A stretch of DNA of 64,000 bases from JADGOV01 sp963814355 (lineage in GTDB: Bacteria > Actinomycetota > Actinomycetes > JADGOV01), in the NCBI GenBank assembly GCA_963814355.1, contig CAWFCZ010000017.1, positions 1 to 64,000 on the forward strand. The letters are read 5' to 3'. The notes under the pieces were generated by a model, which searched no databases, was not told the origin of the DNA, and worked only from the letters and a program-made list of their open reading frames with translations. Positions within the stretch are counted from its first letter, which is position 1. Each line of letters begins with the position of its first letter. Made by a program: the position numbers and the translations under genes. Positions 16,603 through 24,669 of this stretch are shown here, one piece after another.

Positions 16603-18405
16603 TCAGGTTCGTTGGCGGGCCAGCCAGGGGGAGGGGCCGGCCTGCCGGCGGACGGTGATCCCTGCTCGGTGGAGGGCGTCGAGGACCTGTTCGTGGGGTT
16701 GGCCGGTGAGAAGTTCGATCTGCCGGGCGGACAGCCCGATGTCGGTGTAGAGGTCGTGGAGCAGCTCCTCGCTGAGCGGTACCGCGGTGGGGAAGCGGCT
16801 GGTGATGCTGCCCGGCTCCGACCGGCGGGGCACCTGGTGTCGGTCGAGCGCGGCGGTGATCTCGGCGTCGGCGTAGAGCTCGGCGATCAGCCGGGTGTCC
16901 TCCTCGGGCCGGCGGCGGCGGCGCGACCCGCGGCGGACCGGGATACCGGCGTCGTGCAACGTCCGGAGCACGAGATGCGTGGTGGTGTCGAGGCGGGCGG
17001 CGATCTCGGCGGCGGTCCATTCCCGGTCGTGGTAGAGCTCCCGCAGCTGGGTGGTGTCCAGGGTGATGCGGTGGTCCCGGCTCGTTCGGGGCTGGATCGG
17101 GACGCCGGCGTCGCGGAGCCAGCGCCGGGCGACTTTAGGCGCGGTGTGGTAGCGCTTGCCGAGGGCCGCGATGGTCAGCCGTTGGCCGAGGTACAGCCGG
17201 CGCAGCACCTCCGGGGGCGGCGGGGGCGGCGGCCCGGGATGCGGCGGCGGTAGGTGGGGCCGGGTGACGCCGAGCTGCCGGCGGCGGGCGGTGACCCGCC
17301 AGGCCGGCACGCCGAGCTGGGCGCCGATCGCCGGGTCGTCGAGGCGGCGGGTGAGGTAGAGGTCGGTGAGGGTGGCGGCGTCCACGGCGAGGGGCGGGAC
17401 GGTCCGGGAGCCCCCGGGGCGGCGGGGGATGCCGCGCGTGTCCAGGGCGGTGAGAACCCAGTTGGCGCTGCCGCCGAACCGGGCGGCGATCTGCCTGGCG
17501 GTGAGCCCCTGGTCGAGGTAGAGCTCGCTGAGTTGCTCGGTGGTGAGGGTCGGCAGGGGTGGCCGGTCGGCGCGGCGGCGGGCCGGCCGCAGCGGGATAC
17601 CGGCGGCGACCAACGCGGCTCTTACCCGTGGTCCGGAGGCGCCGAGCTGGGCGGCGACCTGGGTGAGGGTGCGGTGTTCCTCGACGTAGAGCCGCCGCAG
17701 CACGGCGGGGTCCAGGGCGGTCCGTTGTCGGCGGCGCGGGGGCATGGTGACGCCGGCTTTGCGGAGGGTCTCGGCGACGGTCGCCGCCGGGGCGCCGGCG
17801 CGGGCGGCGACCTCGGCGATGGTGAGCTGGTCGGCGACTCGCCAGCGGCGGAGCTGTTCCACGTCCAGCCGGGTGCCTCGGGTGCCGGCGGGGCGGATAG
17901 TCAGCCCGGCGGCTTGTACGCGGGTTTTCGCCCAGTCCGGGCCGCGGCCGAACGCTGCCCCGACGTCGTGGAGGCTGCGCTCTTCGTCCCGGTACAGCCG
18001 GACCACCTCGGCGAGCTCGGCCGGGTCGTGGCGCACTGTCCGGGGGGCAGCGGGTCGGGTGGGCAGCCCGGCGCGGCGGAGCAGGTTGTGGACTCCGCTG
18101 GGGCTGTAGCCGGTGCGGGCGGCGATCTCGGCGAGGGTCAGCCCTTGCGCGGACCAGCCGGCCAGCGCCGCCGGGTCGACCGGAGGGGGGTGGCTGGCCA
18201 CCGCGCCGGGCGGGCGCAGCGGGATGCCGTGGTCGCGGAGCCGGTCCCGGATGTACTGGCTGGACCAGCCGGTCTCGGCGGCGATCTGCTGCGCGGTGCG
18301 GCGTTGCTCGACGTACCGGCGCCGTAGCCGGGCGGCGGTGAGCCGGGGTCGATCGGGGGCGCCCTGCTGGCCACCTCGGTCCGGCGCTTCCACCTGGATC
18401 ATCAT
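16603..18405 (-). CDS. Protein made of about ten tandem helix-turn-helix modules
   Basis: After about 22 residues the whole protein consists of 48-58-residue repeats. Each has a lead helix ending in LY, a helix-turn-helix (for example LTARQIAARFGGSANWVLTA), then a short G-[ILV]-P or G-[LV]-T strand and a basic linker. Modules begin near LTAARL, VDPAAL, DPAELA, LDVEQL, LDPAVL, LTTEQL, VDAATL, PEVLRR, LDTTQL and LSEELL, with one degenerate partial module before the last. The start is ATG 18405; the frame extends further without conserved sequence. A long DNA-binding array is the likely role. It is divergent from mobC, sharing the hairpin-rich region 18406-18700, so it may control transfer genes (inference). 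No enzymatic domain was seen. Confidence 0.65.
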   Translation of the reverse strand: MMIQVEAPDRGGQQGAPDRPRLTAARLRRRYVEQRRTAQQIAAETGWSSQYIRDRLRDHGIPLRPPGAVASHPPPVDPAALAGWSAQGLTLAEIAARTGYSPSGVHNLLRRAGLPTRPAAPRTVRHDPAELAEVVRLYRDEERSLHDVGAAFGRGPDWAKTRVQAAGLTIRPAGTRGTRLDVEQLRRWRVADQLTIAEVAARAGAPAATVAETLRKAGVTMPPRRRQRTALDPAVLRRLYVEEHRTLTQVAAQLGASGPRVRAALVAAGIPLRPARRRADRPPLPTLTTEQLSELYLDQGLTARQIAARFGGSANWVLTALDTRGIPRRPGGSRTVPPLAVDAATLTDLYLTRRLDDPAIGAQLGVPAWRVTARRRQLGVTRPHLPPPHPGPPPPPPPEVLRRLYLGQRLTIAALGKRYHTAPKVARRWLRDAGVPIQPRTSRDHRITLDTTQLRELYHDREWTAAEIAARLDTTTHLVLRTLHDAGIPVRRGSRRRRRPEEDTRLIAELYADAEITAALDRHQVPRRSEPGSITSRFPTAVPLSEELLHDLYTDIGLSARQIELLTGQPHEQVLDALHRAGITVRRQAGPSPWLARQRT

Positions 18406-18457
18406 CCCAGCCAGTCGAGTGCACCCAAGGAGACTCCCTCTTCTGGGCGCCGTTTGT

Positions 18458-18477
18458 GCCGGGCCTGAAGGCCCGGC
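18458..18477. promoter_or_regulatory. Nine-base palindromic hairpin
   Basis: GCCGGGCCT and AGGCCCGGC form a perfect stem with almost no loop. It lies in the divergent region between the HTH-array gene and mobC. It could be a regulator site or part of the transfer origin. Confidence 0.4.
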
Positions 18478-18608
18478 GAACTGAGCGCAGCAGCAGCCGT
18501 CAGCAGCCACTTCTAAGATCAACCCAACTGCAGGAGAAGCAAGATATGGGTTTGGCTGCCAGACCTCTGGACCCGGCGGGCCCCGGGCTGGCATCCTCGG
18601 CGGTGGGC

Positions 18609-18664
18609 GCGACCCGGCGGGGTCGCAGGAGGGCAACTGTCCCGACCGGGCGCGGTCGGGACAG
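18609..18664. other. Paired hairpins upstream of mobC, candidate oriT
   Basis: A 7-bp stem (18609-18615 with 18620-18626) is followed by a perfect 12-bp stem with a 4-base loop (18637-18648 with 18653-18664). Both end less than 100 bases before the MobC-like gene. Transfer origins usually lie next to relaxase genes and contain inverted repeats near the nick site. No nick sequence is recognised, so the oriT call is inference. Confidence 0.45.
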
Positions 18665-18700
18665 GAAGCCGGACGGAGAGCGTCGAGAGGGGAAGACCAG

Positions 18701-19261
18701 ATGCCCGAAGAGCCGCGGCCGGCTGCGGAGCCCGGGACGGGGGGCGGCCCGGGGGGTGCGGAGGTTCCGGGGGGCGGCCCGGGGGGTGCGGAGGTTCCGG
18801 GGGGCGGCCCGGGGGGTGCGGAGGTTCCGGGGGGCGGCCCGGGGGGTGCGGAGGTTCCGGGGGGTGGTGCGGTGGTGGCGACCCGGCATCGGGATCACCG
18901 GTTCCCGGGGCGGGGGCGTCGGGTCACGGTGCGGTTGGACGAGGAGGAGTTCGCGGCGATCGTGTTGGCGGCGGGCCGGGCGGGGTTGACGCCGTCTGGG
19001 TTCGTGGGGCGGGCGGCGTTGGCGGCCGCGGAGGGGACGGCGGCGCCGGGGGTGTCGTCGGGGGAGCGGGTGGCGTTGGCGGAGTTGATGGCGGCGCGGG
19101 TGCAGGTGCGCCGGTTCGGGACGAACGTGAATCAGGCGGTGGCGGCGTTGCACGCGTCGGGGGATGCGCCGGAGTGGTTGGGGCAGGCGGTGGCGTTGGC
19201 GGGGCGGGCGGTGGCCCGGGTGGATGAGGCCGCCGAGGCGCTGATGCGGAAGAGGTCGTGA
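18701..19261 (+). CDS. MobC-like relaxosome accessory protein
   Basis: Residues about 14-55 are four copies of a ten-residue GGGPGGAEVP repeat, probably a flexible tail. The rest reads RRVTVRLDEEEFAAIVLAAG, AGLTPSGFVGRAALAAAE, then VQVRRFGTNVNQAVAALHAS and a C-terminal helix. That is the ribbon-helix-helix plus NxNQ-type pattern of MobC proteins, which help the relaxase open the nick site. GAGAGGGGAAG provides the ribosome-binding site before ATG 18701. The relaxase gene starts five bases after the stop, so the two form an operon. Confidence 0.8.
   Translation: MPEEPRPAAEPGTGGGPGGAEVPGGGPGGAEVPGGGPGGAEVPGGGPGGAEVPGGGAVVATRHRDHRFPGRGRRVTVRLDEEEFAAIVLAAGRAGLTPSGFVGRAALAAAEGTAAPGVSSGERVALAELMAARVQVRRFGTNVNQAVAALHASGDAPEWLGQAVALAGRAVARVDEAAEALMRKRS
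18740..18860 (+). repeat. Four 30-bp in-frame tandem repeats
   Basis: Four near-identical 30-base G-rich units encode the GGGPGGAEVP repeats of the MobC-like protein. The units are practically identical in DNA, so they were amplified recently and copy number may vary between strains. Confidence 0.85.
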
Positions 19262-19265
19262 GCGG

Positions 19266-20873
19266 GTGATCGGGAAGGTGTTGCGGGGGGAGCGGGTCGC
19301 CGGGCTGCTGCGCTACCTGTATTCGGAGAGTCCGGCGCAGCAGGAAGGCCGCAACCGGCGGAACCCGCACACCGACCCGCGGGTGGTCGGCGGGTTCGAC
19401 GAGCCGGGGGTGTTGGAGCGGGGGGTGGGGGTGCGGGGCCGGCGGGATTTCCGCCGGCTGGTGTCGCTGTTGGAGCAGCCGCTGGCGGCGGCCGGGGTGG
19501 GGCCGGGGAAGCGGCCGGTGTATCACCTGGTGATCGCCGCCCGGAAAGACCCGCAGACCGGCAGGATGGTCGACCGTTATCTGACGGACGCGGAGTGGCG
19601 GGACATCGCGGAGACCTACCTGGACCGGATCGGGATCGCCCCCCGGGGGGATGAGCTGGGCTGCCGGTGGGTCGCCGTCCGCCACGCCGATGACCATGTG
19701 CATGTGGTGGCCACGCTGGCCCGGCAGGACGGCCGGCGGGTGTACCCGCGGAACGACTTCTACCGGGCCGGGGAAGCGTCCCGGGCGGTCGAGGCGAGGT
19801 ACGGGCTGAGCGTGACCGCCGCCTCGGATCGGACGGCGGCGAAACGGCCGACGTACGCGGAGACGGCGAAGGCCGCCCGGCAGGGGCGGGGCGAGCCGGT
19901 GCGGGACACGCTGCGGCGGCAGGTCCGCACCGCGGCGGCCGGGGCGAGCAGCCTGGCCGGGTTCCTGGAGCGGCTGCGGGAGGACGGGGTGCTCGTGCGG
20001 GAACGGCTCAGTGAACGGAACCCGGGGGAGGTCACCGGCTACTCGGTCGCGCTCGCCGGGAGCACCGACGCCGGGGGGAAGCCGGTGTTCTACGGCGGGG
20101 GGAAACTCGCCCCGGACCTGACCCTGCCCAAACTGCGCCGCCGCTGGGAGCTCGCCGTACCAGCCGGCTCCGGTGCCGACACTGCTGCGGGTGGGGGAGC
20201 GCCGGCCGACGGGTCCGAGCCGGCGGCCGACGCGATCCCCGGCGGTACGGGGGCGCGTAGCTCGCAGGCGGGGGAGGACCGGCACCGGCTCACCCCGGAG
20301 GAACGGGCCCGGATCTGGGAGCAGGCCGCCGCGGCCGCCGCCCGGGCCACCGAACAGATCCAGGCCAGCGCGAGCGGCGACCCGAACACCGCCGGGGACG
20401 CCGCGTGGGCCGCGTCGGACTTCCTCAGCTCCGCCGCACGGGTCGTGGAAGGCCGCCGCGGCGGGCCGCTCACCGCCGCCGCCGGGGAGTACGACCGGGC
20501 CGCCCGCGAACTGTGGGGCCGCACCCCGCCACGCTCCACTGCCGGTCAGGGGCTACGGGCGGCGTCCGTGCTGCTCGCCGCCACGCGGTTCGTCGGCCGG
20601 AACGAGACCCAGCAGCTCCTCGCTCTGCTCGCCCAGCTCGCGGCGTTGACCGACGCCGTCACCCGGCTCAGGGAGAACCAGGACCGGGCGGCGCAGGCCG
20701 CCGCCGCCCGCCGGGCCGCCGAGGGGCTGCGGCTCACCAGCGCCCAACGGGCCGGCGCGCAGCCCGGGCCGCCGGCCGCGACCCAGCTTCGCCAACCGGG
20801 AATCCCTGTCGATGTCGGACGCTCCCGGCCCGCCGCTCAAGGACCCGCCCATCGCCGTGGACCCCGCCGGTAG
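19266..20873 (+). CDS. Relaxase/mobilisation nuclease (MobA/VirD2-like)
   Basis: The N-terminus VIGKVLRGERVAGLLRYLYS contains Tyr candidates for strand transfer. The HUH-type metal site is RHADDHVHVVATL (His140, His144, His146 from GTG 19266). The middle region has RVYPRNDFYRAGEASRAVE and the later part is Ala-rich and helical. Relaxases of this kind nick oriT, stay covalently bound and pilot the strand to the recipient. The length, 535 residues, is typical. The GTG start is five bases after mobC. A second copy of this gene, 5'-truncated by a transposon, lies at 59.7 kb, and a third fragment at 61.7 kb. This copy appears intact. Confidence 0.85.
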   Translation: MIGKVLRGERVAGLLRYLYSESPAQQEGRNRRNPHTDPRVVGGFDEPGVLERGVGVRGRRDFRRLVSLLEQPLAAAGVGPGKRPVYHLVIAARKDPQTGRMVDRYLTDAEWRDIAETYLDRIGIAPRGDELGCRWVAVRHADDHVHVVATLARQDGRRVYPRNDFYRAGEASRAVEARYGLSVTAASDRTAAKRPTYAETAKAARQGRGEPVRDTLRRQVRTAAAGASSLAGFLERLREDGVLVRERLSERNPGEVTGYSVALAGSTDAGGKPVFYGGGKLAPDLTLPKLRRRWELAVPAGSGADTAAGGGAPADGSEPAADAIPGGTGARSSQAGEDRHRLTPEERARIWEQAAAAAARATEQIQASASGDPNTAGDAAWAASDFLSSAARVVEGRRGGPLTAAAGEYDRAARELWGRTPPRSTAGQGLRAASVLLAATRFVGRNETQQLLALLAQLAALTDAVTRLRENQDRAAQAAAARRAAEGLRLTSAQRAGAQPGPPAATQLRQPGIPVDVGRSRPAAQGPAHRRGPRR

Positions 20874-20934
20874 GTGAGGCCGAACCCTGCCGACACCGCC
20901 GATGCCGTTGCCAGGGTGGACTGGGTACGAGGTC

Positions 20935-21159
20935 GGGCTGCGGCCTTTGCCGGCCAAGGGCGTCGCCCGTTCTCGAGGGCGTCAAGGAGAGGCGCCCTCG
21001 TCCTACCCTCGTGGCGGCAGACCCGGGTGGCTCCGCCCGCCGTCACAGTCGAGGTCGATCAGCGGCGCGTCCAGTGTGTGCCGGCTCGTGGGCGAGGGTC
21101 GTCTTGCCCACGCCGCCCTTGGCAGCTGCAACGGCGACGATCTTGGACACGTGCCTCAT
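20935..21159 (-). pseudogene. ParA-family partition ATPase remnant
   Basis: From ATG 21159 the frame gives SKIVAVAAAKGGVGKTTLAH, a Walker A region close to that of the intact parA at 11-11.8 kb, then stops early. In another frame ATRVCRHEGRTRAPLLDALE matches the intact gene's ATRVWGYRHEARVRAPLLDA. The remainder is missing. It is a decayed copy, convergent with the relaxase. Confidence 0.7.
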
Positions 21160-21302
21160 TCCGGCTCGCCATCGGCATACGAGCCGGGCACGATCAGGTC
21201 CCGCGTAGGGCCCTACTGCGGTATGGCGACGCCGGGTAGTCGACGGATCGCCCAACCAACGTGTGTCGAGGCTTCCGGGGGGAGGGCGGGCCTACCCCTC
21301 GA

Positions 21303-21720
21303 TCAAGAGGCGGGGAGGAGTGCGAAGGCCTCGATGTGACGCGGTCGCACGACCGTGAAGTGGCGGTAGTCGAATGTGGCCACCTCAGTGATGCCCAGGC
21401 CGTTCGGCGATGGCAACAACCGACGCATCGGTACCGCCGAGGCCGAGGTCGGCGTACTGATCGGCCAGGTCGGCTGCCCGCCGGAGGCCTGCTGATGTGA
21501 GTTCGGCCAGGTCGAGTTCACCGAGTTCGAAGGCCCGGAGGAACTGAACCTCGGCTCGGGCGCCGGCGCGTTGGTGAAGGAGGTAGCAGACTTCGGCGAT
21601 GACCGTCGGCGCAACCAGCAGACGCTGGGGGGAGGTTTCCAGCAGCTCCAGGGCGCTGCGATGGTTGTTGTCTCGATCGTTCGCCGCCGCCACCAGGACG
21701 TTGGTGTCGACCAGGATCAC
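21303..21720 (-). pseudogene. VapC-like PIN-domain toxin, frameshifted near the C-terminus
   Basis: The protein begins MILVDTNVLVAAANDRDNNH with the first PIN acidic residue, continues with VIAEVCYLLHQRAGA and LGLGGTDASVVAIAER, then stops early at PGHH. In the next frame the expected PIN ending, LGITEVATFDYRHFTVVRPR, continues to 21303. One extra base in the run near 21399-21402 explains the break. PIN toxins are RNases; the lost part contains the last conserved Asp (ATFDYRHF), so the product as written is likely inactive. The antitoxin gene overlaps the start by four bases. Confidence 0.8.
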
Positions 21721-21980
21721 GCCTGGCCGAACCCCGCCAGGTAGTCATCGACCCGTTCGGAGAGATCAGGTTCGGCGTGTATGGAGCCCGCAAAGCTCAG
21801 ACGTCGCGGACCGGCCGGCTCGGCTTCAGGCTCCTCGGGCTGGCCCGTGTTTTCCGGACCGACCGTGACCTGGAGGTGGCGACCAGGCCGAACGCCATGA
21901 CGGCGTAGCTCTGCTAGCAGCTCAGCATCGGTGGCAGGCACGGTGAAGCCCCATCCACTGGAAGCCTGAGCGTCGGACAT
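21717..21980 (-). CDS. VapB-like antitoxin
   Basis: This 87-residue protein starts at ATG 21980 and overlaps the PIN toxin gene by ATGA. The N-terminal half (GWGFTVPATDAELLAELRRH) may be a DNA-binding part. The C-terminal segment SFAGSIHAEPDLSERVDDYL resembles the toxin-wrapping tail of actinobacterial PIN antitoxins. It is intact although the toxin is frameshifted. It would normally repress the operon together with the toxin. Confidence 0.7.
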   Translation of the reverse strand: MSDAQASSGWGFTVPATDAELLAELRRHGVRPGRHLQVTVGPENTGQPEEPEAEPAGPRRLSFAGSIHAEPDLSERVDDYLAGFGQA

Positions 21981-22240
21981 GATCTCAGCCTACGACTCTG
22001 GGTTACCCGCACCGGCGGGCTCGTCCGCCCCCCAACAACCACCCGTGAGCGTAACGAACTTCGTGATCGGCAACGCCGACCCGGCTGGCTGCGATGCTTG
22101 CCGCGGGCAGGTTCGGGTGCCTCCTCCGACGAAGTCATGATCAAGTCTACGGGCTTACCCGCTTCTGGCATCGTCAAGATCGGGTCCTGGCTGACGCCGC
22201 CGGGACTGTCGACCCGCGTGAGGAGTTTCTCGATGGCCTT

Positions 22241-23257
22241 CTAGAACAGGTACGCCATGGACCAATCCGATCCAACTATGCCGCTGGTCAATGCGCTGGG
22301 CAACCGGCTGCGAACTTCTTGCGGGAAGGCTTCCAGCGGGAACCCACGTGTTGCTGTCCCCGTTCCGCTGCCCTGAAGCCCGGCGGCGAAGAAGTATTGA
22401 GACAACGGGCGGACGCTTGCGTCACCATGTGCAAGACGTCCAACAAGCGAAGCGATAGCGGCCGACAGAGCGTTGAACGGGGCATGCTTGGTCGCCATCA
22501 CCCCCTCCACATATCGCATGTACGAGACGTGGGCAGCCCCCTCGGGCGGTAGTCCTGTTTGAGCTCTTCGAGCTTCCCAGACATCGGGAGGCATCAACCA
22601 GGGGCCGTCGTAGACCATGCGGAACATGGACCAGCATGCAAGATCGGCTACGCAGAACAGGCCGGGGGAGTCCCTCATGTTGGCCATGCCGTCTAAGCCC
22701 GCCTGCAAGAGACCATCGATCTTCACCCGCTGGACCTCGGGCGACGACTGCCAGATCGTCGAGTGCCCCAGCACGCCGAAGAAAACTTCCGGTACGGCCT
22801 CGGTAAACGGTGTTGGCACCCGTTCGGACGACAGGGCGTTGATCTTTTGCACTTGTTCGAACGATCGCTCTACGTGCTCGGCCTTCAGGGTGTTCTTGCA
22901 CTCGAATGCCGCTGCGACCCCTCCGACGAGGTACAGCTTCTTGTTGATGAGCCGCCTCGGGTACCCCGGGCGCAGCACGATCAAGTCGACTTGTGGCCCC
23001 CGGGCTCCGTCCGCCGCTAGCAGGCGTCCCTTTGTAACGACCTGGTATGTCTCGGGCAACCAGTCACGCAGGAGCTTCGCCCAGGTTTCTTCGCCTTCGT
23101 CACCCGCCGTCCCAGGATCTTCACTAGAGACCGAGCGGATTCGCTCGTACTCGGACTGCATCTCTGCGGCGTCTTGGCGCATGAAGGTGGCCAGCTCGTG
23201 CGGCCGGTCCGAGGCGTCATCCTTTGGGGCTTCCGGCTCTAGGTCGTTCGCACTCAT
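22241..23257 (-). CDS. DUF6602-like protein, putative PD-(D/E)XK-type nuclease
   Basis: The 338-residue protein has a helical N-terminal part (DAAEMQSEYERIRSV), then LLRDWLPETYQVVTKGRLL, QVDLIVLRPGYPRRLINKKL and VAAAFECKNTLKAEHVERS. The spacing of D (QVDLIVL), then E and K (AFECKNTL), matches the D-x(n)-E-x-K core of restriction-like nucleases, and the GRLL context resembles DUF6602. No helicase domain is present. The ATG at 23257 was used. It lies about 610 bases after drmC on the same strand, so it may be a separate defence gene or an accessory of the DISARM locus. Nuclease activity is inferred. Confidence 0.6.
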   Translation of the reverse strand: MSANDLEPEAPKDDASDRPHELATFMRQDAAEMQSEYERIRSVSSEDPGTAGDEGEETWAKLLRDWLPETYQVVTKGRLLAADGARGPQVDLIVLRPGYPRRLINKKLYLVGGVAAAFECKNTLKAEHVERSFEQVQKINALSSERVPTPFTEAVPEVFFGVLGHSTIWQSSPEVQRVKIDGLLQAGLDGMANMRDSPGLFCVADLACWSMFRMVYDGPWLMPPDVWEARRAQTGLPPEGAAHVSYMRYVEGVMATKHAPFNALSAAIASLVGRLAHGDASVRPLSQYFFAAGLQGSGTGTATRGFPLEAFPQEVRSRLPSALTSGIVGSDWSMAYLF

Positions 23258-23868
23258 TTAAACGCCCCTCGACGGGCAGCCGATCAGCTCGTGCTGCCCA
23301 ACCTCGTCGGCAACTTTCCGTCCCGCCGTCGGCGGGTTCGCCGTCACGCCGTCACCCGCTAGTCGGTACGACGTACGCAAGGCCCTGGAGACATTCAACC
23401 CGCTCGCCCAGCAGCTACTCGGCTCCACTACCGGGGACGCTTGCCGGTACGGTCGCGAAGCGCCAGGAGCCCGAGCCCGAGGAGCCAGGCCGGCAAGGAC
23501 GAGGCGGAGCAGACTGCCGATTGACGGTCAGTCGTCGGCATGCCACCGGCCGGCGCCGGCTCCAGCGGGCTCATCGAGGCGTGCCGATCCAACGTGCAGG
23601 AGCGGGGGATCTCAGCGAGGTCCTCGACTGATCAGCCCCGGTTCGGCCGTTCATGGCGCTACGTCGTCAGGTTGATCGTGTCGGCGTAGGTGAGCGGCCA
23701 GCACGTACGTCGGGTGTCGGTCGAGGTTGTGGCGACCGCACTCGGCACAGTCTCGATCGCCATGCGACCTACGCCGTGGCCTCCTTTCTCGCCGATGGTG
23801 CTTGATCGGTAGTTCGCTGCCGGCCCGTGATCGTGGGCCCCCGGTGATGACCCTGGCTTGGTGACGGG
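23258..23868. other. Gap between drmC and the DUF6602-like gene
   Basis: No convincing gene. A short minus-strand stretch around 23650-23760 reads CAECGRHNLDRHPTYVLAAH in one frame, which looks protein-like and could be the tail of a lost gene. Frames elsewhere lack motifs. No clear terminator was found. Confidence 0.35.
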
Positions 23869-24669
23869 TCAGCCTTCCCCCGTGACCGCGACGAGTTCGC
23901 CGGCGTAGCGGAGGGCCCGGAAGTGGTCTCGGAGCGAACCGGGGACGGGGCCGCCGCTCACAAGTAGGCCGCACTCCATGTTGTGGTCCAGGCCGGCTTC
24001 GGTGAGGTTGGTGCTGGTGACGAGGGCGGCGTCAGCGTCGGCTACAGCGACCTTGGCGTGCATGACGGCTACACCGTCGCCGACGGCGGGCCGCCGCTCG
24101 TACGGCCACTCGAGGACGGTGATCCCGGCGATGCCCTTGAACGCGAGAGCGGCGTCGCGGGAGAGCTTGCTGCCGGACGCCTCCTTGTTCTCCAAGACCA
24201 GGGTGATCCGGACGCCGCGGGCGGCGGCGGCGGTGAGCGCATCGCGGAGATAGGGGACGCGGTAGGCGGCAAAACTGACGAGGAGGAGCTCACGCTTGGC
24301 CTGATTGACGAGGTCGAGGACGACCTGGCTGGCGAGCCGGATAGGAACGCGTCCGGTGGTCGGGCCGGACCAGACGAGGTCGACGCGCTGCTCGTCCGCG
24401 GCGGTGGTGTAGCCGGCGTGCGCGCCGGTCAGCAGGGCGGCGACCTGGGCGCCGGGCAGCTCAGCATGCGACTGCCACTCGTGCAGGACGGCGCCGGCAC
24501 GGGACCGGTACATCATCGTGGGGGGCCGCTCGAGTAGGCCGCCGGCGTTCGCCGGCGCTCCGGCATCTCGCAGGCCGTCCGCGAGACGCCGGACGTGATC
24601 TGTCGGGAGGACGCGGGCGGCATCGACGAGCGCGTCGAGCAGGCCGGGCGGCGCCCCGCCCGGCTTCAC
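23869..24669 (-). CDS. drmC: DISARM protein DrmC, phospholipase D-like nuclease
   Basis: The C-terminal half shows the HKD signature of the phospholipase D superfamily: MHAKVAVADADAALVTSTNL followed by TEAGLDHNMECGLLV. The first half (GLLDALVDAARVLPTDHVRR) is helical. The start is GTG 24669, which overlaps the drmB TGA by four bases; the longer open frame to 24786 overlaps drmB and is unlikely. The length, 266 residues, fits DrmC. In DISARM, DrmC is the PLD-domain component, reported as not essential against all phages. It is the last gene of the operon. Confidence 0.85.
   Translation of the reverse strand: MKPGGAPPGLLDALVDAARVLPTDHVRRLADGLRDAGAPANAGGLLERPPTMMYRSRAGAVLHEWQSHAELPGAQVAALLTGAHAGYTTAADEQRVDLVWSGPTTGRVPIRLASQVVLDLVNQAKRELLLVSFAAYRVPYLRDALTAAAARGVRITLVLENKEASGSKLSRDAALAFKGIAGITVLEWPYERRPAVGDGVAVMHAKVAVADADAALVTSTNLTEAGLDHNMECGLLVSGGPVPGSLRDHFRALRYAGELVAVTGEG

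Noticed and set aside
17135..18424. Second minus-strand frame within the HTH-array gene
   Set aside because: Arg/Pro-rich shadow of the repeated HTH gene.
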